A DNA stretch of 64,000 nucleotides from an uncultured Bacteroidia bacterium (GCA_903918045.1 CAIXCY010000240.1:1-64000); one strand, 5' to 3'; positions 37,135 through 46,258 are shown, numbered from the stretch's first letter. Notes: a model not told the origin generated them from the sequence alone. Numbers and translations: made by a program.

Positions 37135-37968
37135 TTACCAACCCAAATATTTGTCAGCGTTCCACAACGATTCAGGATTCAGATTATCCTTCTCAATATC
37201 TTTGAAATAGCGATAGGTTCCAACTTTTAGTTCAACCGTAGCGGCTTCGTCGCACACAATCAACCCATGAGGATGAAGCTGAAGTGCAGAAATTGTCCAC
37301 ATATGATTAATACCCTCTTCTACAGCCTGACGTAATGCCCTTGATTTATTATGACCAGTAACCAGAATAAGAACCTCGCGTGAATCCATTACTGTTCCAA
37401 CCCCAACTGTCAATGCTGACTTTGGAACCTGGTTCACATCATTATCAAAAAATCGGCTGTTAACCAGTATTGTATCCTCATTAAGTGCTTTATCGCGAGT
37501 TCGGGACGACAGACTCGAACCCGGTTCGTTGAAAGCAATATGTCCGTCTTCGCCAATACCTCCCATAAACAGGTCAATGCCCCCGACAGCTGCAATTCTT
37601 GCCTCGTAGTCCGCACATTCATCTTTCAGATTTGGCGCATTACCATTAAGAATATTAACATTTGCCGGCAGAATATCGATATGGCTGAAAAAATTATCCC
37701 ACATAAAAGTGTAGTAACTCTGCGGATGATTTTTAGGAATTCCAACGTATTCATCCATATTAAAAGTGACTACATTTTTGAACGATACTTTCCCCGCACG
37801 ATAAATGGCAATTAACTCAGCATAGGTGCCCAGTGGAGTGCTTCCTGTTGGAAGTCCAAGAACGAAAGGTTTTGCAGATGAATCAGCAGATTCATTTATT
37901 CTCCGGGCGATATAGGTAGCAGACCATTTTGCAACTCCAACAGCCTCTGACTGAACAATAAGACGCAT
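37135..37968 (-). CDS. nagB: glucosamine-6-phosphate deaminase
   Basis: Converts glucosamine 6-phosphate to fructose 6-phosphate and ammonia. The 277 residues show [36 protein letters not shown] with the catalytic Asp, and [17 protein letters not shown] with the His-Glu catalytic pair. Length fits the hexameric E. coli type. No other amino-sugar genes adjoin it. Confidence 0.95.
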   Translation of the reverse strand: MRLIVQSEAVGVAKWSATYIARRINESADSSAKPFVLGLPTGSTPLGTYAELIAIYRAGKVSFKNVVTFNMDEYVGIPKNHPQSYYTFMWDNFFSHIDILPANVNILNGNAPNLKDECADYEARIAAVGGIDLFMGGIGEDGHIAFNEPGSSLSSRTRDKALNEDTILVNSRFFDNDVNQVPKSALTVGVGTVMDSREVLILVTGHNKSRALRQAVEEGINHMWTISALQLHPHGLIVCDEAATVELKVGTYRYFKDIEKDNLNPESLWNADKYLGW

Positions 37969-38162
37969 ATTTTATTTTTTAAGTATGAATCTTCAAATTT
38001 GCGATTTTTTTTTCAAATAAATCATAAATTTCTCAGGCTAACTTTGCTTTCAGCTTGTGGATTTATAAATCTGTCCGTATCTAATCAAATCATATTTCGT
38101 CAAAACTATAAATAATTATATCTTTAAAATCTATCAAAACTCTTAAAGACATAACATCTGAC

Positions 38163-38507
38163 ATGCTTACACGTATATTAATCAGCACGATATCAATTAT
38201 GGTAGTAGGATACCTCCTCCCTGGTGTTGTGGTTTCATCCGTATTTTCAGCCTTTGTTGTTGCAGTGGTCCTTGCATTACTAAATTCAATCATAAGACCT
38301 GTTTTAATTATTCTGACCCTGCCGGTAACCATTATTACGCTTGGACTCTTTCTCCTGGTAATCAATGGCTTTATTGTACTGATTGCCAATCATTTCGTCA
38401 GGGGATTTTCGGTCTCCGGCCTATTTACAGCAATAATCTTCAGTATTTTAGTTTCATTGATTAACGCAGTTTTAGGCATTAACAGCTCTAAGAAGAGCAG
38501 GAAATAA
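38163..38507 (+). CDS. small four-helix membrane protein of the phage-holin IV superfamily
   Basis: 114 residues with four hydrophobic helices, starting MLTRILISTISIMVVGYLLP and ending VLGINSSKKSRK. It matches the chromosomal YvlD/phage_holin_4_2 group found widely in bacteria. There are no phage genes around it, so a lysis role is unlikely; function unknown, probably inner membrane. Confidence 0.82.
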   Translation: MLTRILISTISIMVVGYLLPGVVVSSVFSAFVVAVVLALLNSIIRPVLIILTLPVTIITLGLFLLVINGFIVLIANHFVRGFSVSGLFTAIIFSILVSLINAVLGINSSKKSRK

Positions 38508-38570
38508 TCCGGTTTTATTTAAATCTGTCAAATTTGTTACCGTCTGAGCTGATAAGTGAATCGGTATAAT

Positions 38571-38578
38571 TACCTTTG
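38571..38578 (+). promoter_or_regulatory. putative -7 box of the DMT transporter gene
   Basis: TACCTTTG, an exact TAnnTTTG match, lies downstream of the first in-frame GTG (38556) and 19 bp before ATG 38598. This supports ATG 38598 as the start. Confidence 0.5.
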
Positions 38579-38597
38579 CCTGCAATTTATAAAGTTC

Positions 38598-39497
38598 ATG
38601 CAAATAAGTCATCCGGGCGAAATAGCAGGCATAATTACAGCAATCTGCTGGACTGCATCGGCGTTATCTTTTTCCCTTGCCACACGAAGAGCAGGCTCAC
38701 TGGCGGTAAATATTACCAGGTTAGTCCTTGCAATGGGAATGTTTTTAGTCTGGTCAAAAATAATGCGAGGACTTTGGACCCCAATGGATGCTTCACCGGA
38801 GGCATGGAAATGGTTGTCGATATCGGGATTCATCGGTTTTGTCGCCGGCGATTATTGCCTTTTTAAATCCTATTCTTACCAGTCTGCCAAATTATCGATG
38901 TTGATTATGTCGCTCGCACCACCCGTGGCAGCTCTTTCCGGGGCGCTGATTCTGCACGAGAGGTTAACCTGGCTAAACGGATTGGGGATGCTACTGGTTT
39001 TAGGGGGAATAGCGATCGTAATTTTGAAACGTCCGGAATCTGAAACCAATAAATCACGATTGAATTATCCGGTTAAAGGGTTATTACTTGCACTTGGTGG
39101 AGCGGTTGGTCAGGGTATTGGTGCTGTATTTTCAAAACTTGGAATGGGAAACTATGATCCTTTTGCCTCATCTCAGATTAGGGTAATTACAGGAATCTTG
39201 GGATTTATCGTAATTATTACTCTGGCAAAACAATGGCGTCCGGTAAGTTTCTCATTACGAAATAATAAAGCAATGGGTCCCCTTCTTATTGGCTCTTTCT
39301 TCGGGCCATTTCTTGGAGTCTCACTAAGTCTTTTCGCTTTTCAATACACATCCGTTGGAATTGCATCCACACTGATTGCAACAGTACCTGTCTTTATTCT
39401 AATTCCTTCGGTATTAATATTTCACGAAAAACTAAACTGGAAAGAGATTGCAGGCGCCTTTCTGGCAGTATCCGGGATGGCCATATTTTTCCTTTGA
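38598..39497 (+). CDS. DMT-superfamily transporter (EamA)
   Basis: 299-residue inner membrane protein with ten hydrophobic helices in two EamA repeats: first repeat from GEIAGIITAICWTASAL to AIVILKR, second from KGLLLALGGAVGQGIGAVFSK to GMAIFFL. Members export metabolites or take up small solutes; no substrate can be given. The start at 38598 rather than 38556 is favoured by the promoter box. Confidence 0.88.
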   Translation: MQISHPGEIAGIITAICWTASALSFSLATRRAGSLAVNITRLVLAMGMFLVWSKIMRGLWTPMDASPEAWKWLSISGFIGFVAGDYCLFKSYSYQSAKLSMLIMSLAPPVAALSGALILHERLTWLNGLGMLLVLGGIAIVILKRPESETNKSRLNYPVKGLLLALGGAVGQGIGAVFSKLGMGNYDPFASSQIRVITGILGFIVIITLAKQWRPVSFSLRNNKAMGPLLIGSFFGPFLGVSLSLFAFQYTSVGIASTLIATVPVFILIPSVLIFHEKLNWKEIAGAFLAVSGMAIFFL

Positions 39498-39662
39498 AAA
39501 CATCTGACAGATTGAGATAGATTGGAACTAATGTTACCTCTTGTTCATTGTTTGCACCAAAACCGTTTAATAATGGCTTTTTTCAGGTTTTGTTTTCAAA
39601 ATAAATGTAATTTTACGAGTTTTTAAGACCCAGCGAAATTTTAATAGATTAATTGAATTATT

Positions 39663-40856
39663 ATGGCAGGTACCGAGCTATTCGGAAATGAAGAACGAAA
39701 GGAAGTTATGGATGTACTCGAAACCGGAGTACTATTTAGATATGGTCATGATTCACAACGCAATGGAATCTGGAAGGCCAAAACTTTCGAACAGGAATTC
39801 AGCACCTATCTTGGGGCAAAACACACCCATTTCTGCGCAAGCGGAACAGCTGCAGACTCACTCTCACTGGCATGTTGCGGGATTGGTTATGGAGACGAAG
39901 TAATCGTCCCTCCCTATACCTTTATTGCCCCAATTGAGGCTGTTCTGGTAGCCGGAGCAATTCCGGTGTTTGCAGAGCTGGATGAAACATTATGCTTAAG
40001 TCCGGAAGGGATTGAGAAAGCAATAACACCACGCACCAAAGCAGTTTTAATAATACAGGTTTTTGGATCGATGGGGAGAATGGATGAAATCCTTGCAGTC
40101 TGTGAAAAACATAACCTCATCTTAATCGAAGATGCAGCACCGGCACTGGGAGGTAGTTACAAGGGGAAAATGCTCGGTAATTTCGGAAAAATGTCAGCAT
40201 TCTCATTCGATTATTATAAAATCATCACTGCCGGTGAAGGGGGCGCTATCGCAACAAACGACGACGAACTATACGACCGGGCGCATAAATATTCAGATCA
40301 CGGCCACGATCATCTGGGAAATGCCAGAGGTGCAGAACAACATCCTATTTTAGGCTATAACTTCCGGGGATCCGAACTTGGAGCCGCTGTAGTCCTGGCT
40401 CAGCTTAGGAAGTTACCCTATATGATCGAAAAACAAAGGGCTCATCAGAATGTGCTAAAAAAAGTACTTCAGGAGTTTCCCGAAATCAGGTTGCGTAATG
40501 TCCCTGATGAGGCAGGAGATTCGGCAACATTCCTCTCCTTCTTCCTCCCTAACCCCGAAAAAGCGGTAAAAGTTTTTGATGAATTTCAAAAAGAAGAGCT
40601 CAGTGCCTCTTACTGGTACCGGAATAATTTTCATTACCATCGTCAGTGGGGCCATTTAAAAGAGATGAAATCGATATTTAATCTTCCGGTAATGAAGATG
40701 GCCAACGCGCCTGATTACAGAAACCTGGAAGTTCCTCAATCAGATGAAATCATGCAACGGCTCATGATGACCCAGATCATGGTGACCTGGAGCGAAGAGG
40801 AGTTAAACACACTGGCCTCCAAAATGAGGTCGGCAATAAAAAAAGCACTTAAATAA
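39663..40856 (+). CDS. kdnA: KdnA-like PLP aminotransferase (DegT/DnrJ/EryC1 family)
   Basis: Probably installs the amino group of 8-amino-3,8-dideoxy-Kdo (Kdo8N) using glutamate. The 397 residues belong to the DegT/DnrJ fold: FCASGTAADSLSLACCGIGYGDEV around the phosphate site, LIEDAAPALGGSYKGK with the PLP Asp, and the Schiff-base lysine K186 in FSFDYYK before ITAGEGGAI. The family alone would only say sugar aminotransferase; the specific call rests on the adjacent kdnB-like gene (7 bp) and kdsA. The 165-bp gap upstream contains TTTTG (39588) and TAATTTTA (39608), a possible promoter with short spacing. Confidence 0.8.
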   Translation: MAGTELFGNEERKEVMDVLETGVLFRYGHDSQRNGIWKAKTFEQEFSTYLGAKHTHFCASGTAADSLSLACCGIGYGDEVIVPPYTFIAPIEAVLVAGAIPVFAELDETLCLSPEGIEKAITPRTKAVLIIQVFGSMGRMDEILAVCEKHNLILIEDAAPALGGSYKGKMLGNFGKMSAFSFDYYKIITAGEGGAIATNDDELYDRAHKYSDHGHDHLGNARGAEQHPILGYNFRGSELGAAVVLAQLRKLPYMIEKQRAHQNVLKKVLQEFPEIRLRNVPDEAGDSATFLSFFLPNPEKAVKVFDEFQKEELSASYWYRNNFHYHRQWGHLKEMKSIFNLPVMKMANAPDYRNLEVPQSDEIMQRLMMTQIMVTWSEEELNTLASKMRSAIKKALK

Positions 40857-40863
40857 AAAGCGT

Positions 40864-41940
40864 ATGTTCAGAAATTTGAAGCCAGTCGGCAGGATTTTAT
40901 ATGGTCGGAATAGTTTTGACCAACTCGGAGATGTTTTAGGCGAATTGCGTATCGAAAACGATTCTTATGTACTTTTTCTTGTGGACGAGTATTTCGACGG
41001 AAAGGATTTTCTTAAACGGATTCCTCTTCAACCACAGGATATTCTAAAAATCATCGATGTTACCGATGAACCAAAAACAAAGACCGTTGATGAAATGGTT
41101 GCAGAGATCAAGGCTCTCGGCAAAGGTAACCCTGTGTCTGTGGTTGGTATCGGTGGTGGTATTGTGATGGATTATGGAAAAGCGATCCGTCTGATGTTCA
41201 CTAATGAAGGTTCTTCGGCACTCTACCAGGGACTCGATTTCATTAAAAATAAAGGTGTTCATTGTACGGTTATCCCAACCATTTCGGGAACAGGCGCAGA
41301 GGTATCGATGACCACCGTTTTAACAGGTCCACTGAAAAAACTTGGAATTAAAGGGAATTTCACCGCTGCCGATCAACTGGTTATGGATCCGGAATTGATT
41401 ACCAGTGTTCCGGAACCAATCAGATTCTACACCGCAATGGATTGCTATATTCATAATATTGAAGCACTGAATGGCCACAGAAGATCCGTAATGGGTGACT
41501 CTTTAGGTATTGAATCACTTCGTATTTTCAGAGAAATCTATCTAAGCGAAGACAGCCGTACTCCCGAAAATGAAGAGAAGCTTATGGTCGCCTCTTATCT
41601 TGGGGGATTGTCACTAACCTATTCTGAGGTGGGCGCCTGCCATGCTATGTCTTATGGCCTGGCTACAGTAACAGATATTCATCATGGTGTTGGCAACTGT
41701 ATCGTATTCAATCAGCTGGAAGAATTTTATCCTGAGGCGGTAAAAGAATTCAGGGAAATGATGCGACTTAATAATATTGAAATCCCTCAGGGAGTAGTTG
41801 CCCGCTTAACACCAGAGGCGATCGAAAAGATGATTGATGTCTCCCTCACCCTGGTCTTTATGTGGGCACACGTGTGTGGTCCTGAGTGGGAGAAAATTAT
41901 TACCCGCGATAAACTCCGCGGATTGTACCTGAAAATGTAA
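40864..41940 (+). CDS. kdnB: KdnB-like iron-dependent alcohol dehydrogenase (Kdo 8-oxidase)
   Basis: Expected to oxidise C8 of Kdo to the aldehyde, the first step to Kdo8N. The 358 residues are an Fe-ADH fold: VVGIGGGIVMDYGKAI for NAD binding, PTISGTGAEVSM, and metal ligands in TAMDCYIH, GACHAMSYG and IHHGVGNC. As I remember the characterised Shewanella KdnB, the text around FTNEGSSALYQG, PTISGTGAE and FNQLEEFYPEAVKEFR matches it closely and better than general Fe-ADHs. Seven bp behind the aminotransferase, 10 bp ahead of kdsA. Confidence 0.85.
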   Translation: MFRNLKPVGRILYGRNSFDQLGDVLGELRIENDSYVLFLVDEYFDGKDFLKRIPLQPQDILKIIDVTDEPKTKTVDEMVAEIKALGKGNPVSVVGIGGGIVMDYGKAIRLMFTNEGSSALYQGLDFIKNKGVHCTVIPTISGTGAEVSMTTVLTGPLKKLGIKGNFTAADQLVMDPELITSVPEPIRFYTAMDCYIHNIEALNGHRRSVMGDSLGIESLRIFREIYLSEDSRTPENEEKLMVASYLGGLSLTYSEVGACHAMSYGLATVTDIHHGVGNCIVFNQLEEFYPEAVKEFREMMRLNNIEIPQGVVARLTPEAIEKMIDVSLTLVFMWAHVCGPEWEKIITRDKLRGLYLKM

Positions 41941-41950
41941 TCTAATTAAA

Positions 41951-42787
41951 ATGACAAAAATAGTTAAAGTTGGAAATATTGAATGCGGAGCGGAGAAGCT
42001 GTTCCTGATTGCAGGACCTTGCGTGGTTGAGGATGAAAAAACAATGATGGATACTGCCGAATTTCTGGTTGAATTATCTCATAAACTCGATCTTCCGTTA
42101 ATCTTTAAATCCTCATTTCAAAAAGACAACCGTAGTTCATCCGATTTTTATTCCGGTCCAGGGATCGAAAAAGGGCTTGAAATACTTCAAAAAATAAAGG
42201 ATCAGTTTAATGTTCCGTTAATTACAGATATTCATTATCCCGATCAGATTGCTGCCGCAGCAGCTGTAGTGGATGTGATTCAGATACCTGCGTACCTGGT
42301 AATGCAGACTACCCTTGTGGTTGAAGCTGCGAAAACAGGGAAAGTTCTTAATCTTAAACATGCTCAGTATCTCTCCCCCGAGAATATGATCAAACCACTT
42401 AAGAAGGCAGAACAAGCCGGAAACTTTGAACTTATGGTTACAGAACGGGGATACGCGTTTGGATATAATGACCTGATCGTTGACCCTCGAAGCTTTTACC
42501 ATCTGCGCCAAACCGGGTACCCTGTGATTTTCGACGTTACTCACTCCATCCGTAAATATGGAATTCCGAGTTCAGATCCTCGTGGCGGTTCAAGGGAGTT
42601 TATCCCAACCTTGGCACGCGCCGGTGTGGCCGCAGGTATTGATGGATTATTCCTTGAGGTTCATCCAGACCCTTCGCGCGCCCTTTGTGATGCAGCAAGC
42701 CAAATGTGTATCGATGATGTTACTGAGTTCCTCAAACCATTGATCGACATTCATAATATTGAAGTAAAATACAGATCTAAAAATTAA
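41951..42787 (+). CDS. kdsA: 3-deoxy-8-phosphooctulonate synthase (Kdo-8-P synthase)
   Basis: Condenses phosphoenolpyruvate with D-arabinose 5-phosphate to Kdo 8-phosphate for LPS. The 278 residues are full length: LFLIAGPCVVED near the start, KSSFQKDNRSS for PEP and A5P binding, FDVTHSIRKYGI, and FLEVHPDPSRA. Cys24 in AGPC marks the metal-dependent class of KdsA, in contrast to the Asn of the E. coli enzyme. It lies in the operon between kdnB and the aldolase-CBS fusion. Confidence 0.95.
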   Translation: MTKIVKVGNIECGAEKLFLIAGPCVVEDEKTMMDTAEFLVELSHKLDLPLIFKSSFQKDNRSSSDFYSGPGIEKGLEILQKIKDQFNVPLITDIHYPDQIAAAAAVVDVIQIPAYLVMQTTLVVEAAKTGKVLNLKHAQYLSPENMIKPLKKAEQAGNFELMVTERGYAFGYNDLIVDPRSFYHLRQTGYPVIFDVTHSIRKYGIPSSDPRGGSREFIPTLARAGVAAGIDGLFLEVHPDPSRALCDAASQMCIDDVTEFLKPLIDIHNIEVKYRSKN

Positions 42788-42801
42788 TTAAAATAATTAA
42801 C

Positions 42802-43827
42802 ATGGAATTTTTTCTTGACTCGGCGAACCTAGCTGAAATTGAAGAAGCCCTGAAACTGGGGATCATTGATGGTGTTACCACTACGCCAACCTTTATGCAC
42901 AAAAATGGGATTACCGACATCGACGGAGCGATCGTCAAATTATCAAAGATGGTCCCTGTTCTGATGATTGAAGCATTAGGCGAAACATCAGAACAGATCG
43001 TTGCTGAAGCTCATCGCTTGCTAAGCCTTGGACTTGACAAGAAAAAGACGGTCTTCAAAATTCCGGTCAATTTCGAAGGGGTAAAGGCATGCAAAAAGCT
43101 CCATGACGAAGGTTTTCTGATCAACCTACACCTTGTTTACAACATTCAGCAGGCTTACATGGCTCTAACAGCCGGAGCCAACTATGTCTGTGTATTGGTA
43201 GGCAGAATGCAGGATCAGGGACATGATGCCTTAGGACTTGTAAAACAAATTGCAGATGTTATTAAAGAATACAAATACGATTGTAAGGTGATGTTTTCCT
43301 CTGTGAGATATCCTGAACATGTCAAAGATGCACTTACACTTGGAGCTCATAATATTACCCTTCCCTGGAGTATCATGAAAAAACTGGCCGATAACCACCT
43401 TACAAAATTAGGTACCGATCAGTTCTTTCAGCATACACGTCTGATGACCGTTCAGGTTAAGAGTGTAATATCCGATTCAAACCCTGTTGTGGATATCGAC
43501 TGTAAAGTTCCCGATGCGCTGATGAAAATGACCGATTCAGGAATGGGTGCAGTATCCGTAGTTTCTAAAGATGGTAAACTTGCCGGTATCTTTACCGACG
43601 GTGACCTTCGTCGTCAATTACGCAAGTTAGGCGATCACATTAATACAGCCCTTGTTGGAGAGTGTATGACCGCAAATCCGATTTCAATCGAAGGGGATTC
43701 CGTTTTGCAGAAAGCTGCGGATATCTTCAACGCCAACCAGGTGGACAATATTATCGTGACCGAAAACGGCCTTCCAATCGGAATGCTCGATATTCAGGAT
43801 ATGGTGAAACTTGATTTGATGAATTAA
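42802..43827 (+). CDS. transaldolase-family aldolase fused to KdsD-like CBS pair
   Basis: 341 residues. Residues 1-212 form a transaldolase/fructose-6-phosphate-aldolase-like barrel: FFLDSAN with Asp6, GVTTTPTF at 24-31, and the Schiff-base lysine K86 in VFKIPVNFEGVKACKKL. Compared from memory with E. coli FSA, the conserved Asn28 of TTNPS is Thr, Tyr131 is Leu and Thr109 is His, so the substrate probably differs. Residues 218-341 are two CBS motifs, closest to the C-terminus of arabinose-5-phosphate isomerase KdsD (GIFTDGDLRRQL, MTANPISIEGDSVLQKAADIF). It follows kdsA by 14 bp and closes the operon. It may make or control arabinose 5-phosphate; this is inference. Confidence 0.85.
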   Translation: MEFFLDSANLAEIEEALKLGIIDGVTTTPTFMHKNGITDIDGAIVKLSKMVPVLMIEALGETSEQIVAEAHRLLSLGLDKKKTVFKIPVNFEGVKACKKLHDEGFLINLHLVYNIQQAYMALTAGANYVCVLVGRMQDQGHDALGLVKQIADVIKEYKYDCKVMFSSVRYPEHVKDALTLGAHNITLPWSIMKKLADNHLTKLGTDQFFQHTRLMTVQVKSVISDSNPVVDIDCKVPDALMKMTDSGMGAVSVVSKDGKLAGIFTDGDLRRQLRKLGDHINTALVGECMTANPISIEGDSVLQKAADIFNANQVDNIIVTENGLPIGMLDIQDMVKLDLMN

Positions 43828-43847
43828 TTTTCCAGCCATAAAAGTAC

Positions 43848-43876
43848 AGGCGGAGCAGTAATGTTCCGCCTTTTTT
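43848..43876 (+). terminator. Rho-independent terminator of the kdn-kds operon
   Basis: 7-bp stem AGGCGGA / TCCGCCT with a 10-nt loop, followed by six T residues; 20 bp after the stop of the fusion gene. Confidence 0.82.
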
Positions 43877-43924
43877 GTTTAAGAATGTGTAAATTTACGT
43901 ATCCGCCGACTAAAAAAATATACA

Positions 43925-44464
43925 ATGGATTTCAACTCTCTAGTATTGACCAGACAAAGCGACCGCAGCTATCTTGATCGCCAGGTTGAAGAGGATAAGC
44001 TCCAACGAATTCTGGAGTGCGCCCGAATGGCACCCTCTGCATGCAATGCCCAACCCTGGCACATCATCGTCGTTGAAGAAGGTCTTATAAAGGATCAGAT
44101 TGCCGAAGCGACATCAGAAAAAATATTGGGAATGAACCATTTTACAAAACAGGCTCCCATTCATTTGGTTCTGGTTGAAGAACCCGCAAATTTTACCTCA
44201 AGCTTCGGAAGCTGGATAAAACGGAAACACTATCCGCTGATTGATATAGGAATTATTGCAGAACATATTTGTCTTGCCGCAGCCTCTGAAGGGCTGGGCA
44301 GCTGCATGATTGGCTGGTTCGACGAACCCAAAGTGAAAAAAATATGTGCAATACCCTCGTCAAAAAGGGTACAACTAATTATTACCCTTGGTTATTCCTC
44401 ATCGAAAACACGGGTGAAAACGCGTAAGCCCATAGATCAGATTGTTTCCTACAACCATTATTGA
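43925..44464 (+). CDS. nitroreductase-family protein
   Basis: 179-residue FMN-dependent oxidoreductase of the nitroreductase fold. RQSDRSYLDRQVEEDKLQRILE and ARMAPSACNAQPWHIIVV are the usual opening with FMN-binding Arg/Ser residues; GIIAEHICLAAASEGLGSCMIGWFD is the second FMN segment. Length corresponds to the short type. Electron acceptor unknown. Confidence 0.9.
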   Translation: MDFNSLVLTRQSDRSYLDRQVEEDKLQRILECARMAPSACNAQPWHIIVVEEGLIKDQIAEATSEKILGMNHFTKQAPIHLVLVEEPANFTSSFGSWIKRKHYPLIDIGIIAEHICLAAASEGLGSCMIGWFDEPKVKKICAIPSSKRVQLIITLGYSSSKTRVKTRKPIDQIVSYNHY

Positions 44465-44544
44465 GGGTGCAGTCCACAAAATTTTTCAGGGTCTGCTGAA
44501 AACTATTTTCCAGAATCAGAGGATTCCAATTTATTCTAGATCCT

Positions 44545-46185
44545 CTAATGTTTCATTATCTCCTCAATAACATTCCCTGTTACAGCTGAAGGGGGAGCAA
44601 TTCCAAGAAATGCAGCGATTGTAGGTACAATATCTGTTGCATCGGTTCGGCGCATCGTGGTTCCTTTTTTAATACCGGCGCCATACCATACCAACGGAAC
44701 CTGGCTGTTTTCGGTATAATCAAGGGGACTGAATTTATCTTTAGGTTGCCAACCATTCTCATATTTAATCAGCACATCGCCAGATCGCTTTATGTGAAAA
44801 TTATTCTGAAAAGGTGCGAGCGCTCCACCCGGAAAATTATTCGCCTCAAGTTCAAGCGCCTCCTTTGCATAGGCAATCCCTTCAAACTGATTTAAAAACA
44901 AAGCCACAGCAGACTGCATCTCATGAATGCTAAGTTTCTTTTTTTCAATCAATTCATGATTCAGGTAAATCTGCTGGTTGGCAAAAAGTTCAATCCAGCT
45001 ACCCTCACCATATTTGATATTCAGGTACGATTTTAACAACGCAATCGAGCTTTCAGGATTAAAAGTGCCGGCAGTCATGTGATAACGCTCTTTCATAAAA
45101 TCAGCAGGATATGAAATACTGGTTAATCCGGTAAGGTAAATCAGGATATCCTCCGTCCCAAAACCACTCTCAATGTATTTCAGCAACTCCGCAATATCCT
45201 TGTCAAGACGCAGGTAAGTATCCTCCATTTCCACAGAGAGAGCCCCAAAAGAGTAGCGTTCATAATCCATCGAGGAGAAGACCACTGTCAGCAAATCAGG
45301 AACCAGATCAATTCCAAGCTGCTCTTTTGGAATCATCTGAAGTGCAAAATCTTTGACCATTGAGTTCCCCATTGGCGTAGTTTTAAGGATCTTAAAACTA
45401 CCGCCCGATTCCTTCTTTAGTTTATTCAGGTCATAGGGAAAGGTTCTGTATTTTCCAAAATATCCCGATTCGTTGGGAGAATCTCCGGAAATGCTCTCGG
45501 AATAGGAATTTTGATCTTTTAAAGTTGTCCAATTCGTTGAAAGGTACTTCTCTGCCAGTCTGTTGCCATTGAAATCAAATGCCCATTGTGGAAATGTTTC
45601 GACATAATAGGAGGAGGAGATCATTTTCCCGGATGTTTCATCGAGCCAGTAGGCGCCATTTGCAGCATGACCGGCAGCCATCACCGCAGCAATGTCATTC
45701 AATGCAACACTAAAAACCCTCGATCTCCCTTTGGTTACAAGTTTCAGCTGATCTCCGAGCGTTGGAGTCATAAGGTTCATTGCCGACCGCTCACCCTCCT
45801 TCGAGTCGGATCCCACAGTGGTGTAAAAATCATCCTTAATGGCATTTACCTCCTTGTTTTTCAAACGGTTGATCCAGTTGTCGCTGATTATGCCATGATG
45901 TGATGGAGAGGTTCCTGTGGAAAGGGTTGCCATATTTACCGATGGCCGCTGTATTAAATTGCCATAATGATGATTGCCACATATAAAACCGGCCCGGTAA
46001 AGCCGTTGAAATCCACCCTCCCCAAATTTATCCCAGAATCGCTCCACATAATCAGGGTTAAAATCCTCAATGACAATCCCCACTACCAATCGGGGAGTAT
46101 TGGCAGAAATTGTGGTGTGTCCTTGCGCAAAGACCAGGAATGGGAGAAATAAGATGGGAAACAGCGTCCAAAACTTTTTAAACAT
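44545..46185 (-). CDS. PafA-like alkaline phosphatase-family protein, probably catalytically inactive
   Basis: 546 residues with signal peptide (1-20). The whole sequence aligns without gaps in the key regions to PafA-type phosphatases (LVVGIVIEDFNPDYVERFWDK, STGTSPSHHGIISDNW, VEMEDTYLRLDKDIAELLKY, VPLVWYGAGIKKG). Yet the active-site residues are changed: PafA Asp38 is Glu40, nucleophile Thr79 is Pro81, Lys162 is Asn163, Arg164 is Ile165, His309 is Tyr311, Asp352 is Leu354, His353 is Thr355, and His486 is Gln495; only Asp305 is kept as Asp307. PafA numbering is from memory. It is likely a periplasmic pseudoenzyme. Gene intact, no frameshift. Confidence 0.85.
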   Translation of the reverse strand: MFKKFWTLFPILFLPFLVFAQGHTTISANTPRLVVGIVIEDFNPDYVERFWDKFGEGGFQRLYRAGFICGNHHYGNLIQRPSVNMATLSTGTSPSHHGIISDNWINRLKNKEVNAIKDDFYTTVGSDSKEGERSAMNLMTPTLGDQLKLVTKGRSRVFSVALNDIAAVMAAGHAANGAYWLDETSGKMISSSYYVETFPQWAFDFNGNRLAEKYLSTNWTTLKDQNSYSESISGDSPNESGYFGKYRTFPYDLNKLKKESGGSFKILKTTPMGNSMVKDFALQMIPKEQLGIDLVPDLLTVVFSSMDYERYSFGALSVEMEDTYLRLDKDIAELLKYIESGFGTEDILIYLTGLTSISYPADFMKERYHMTAGTFNPESSIALLKSYLNIKYGEGSWIELFANQQIYLNHELIEKKKLSIHEMQSAVALFLNQFEGIAYAKEALELEANNFPGGALAPFQNNFHIKRSGDVLIKYENGWQPKDKFSPLDYTENSQVPLVWYGAGIKKGTTMRRTDATDIVPTIAAFLGIAPPSAVTGNVIEEIMKH

Positions 46186-46258
46186 TCTATTAAAATTATA
46201 ACTATGTATTTTATTGTATGATGTTTACTTTGAAAATCGTAGAATTGGATCGAACCGA

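Noticed and set aside
38163-38507. Phage holin-like protein as a sign of a prophage
   Set aside because: The family is a common chromosomal membrane protein and no phage structural, integrase or lysis genes are near.
39588-39615. TTTTG and TAATTTTA as the promoter of the kdn-kds operon
   Set aside because: Spacing is only 15 nt and the -7 box has a mismatch; mentioned with kdnA but not called as a feature.
44518-44546. AGAGGAT / ATCCTCT inverted repeat as bidirectional terminator between the nitroreductase and PafA-like genes
   Set aside because: The stem is short, the loop is long, there is no T-run, and it runs into the stop codon of the PafA-like gene; too weak to call.
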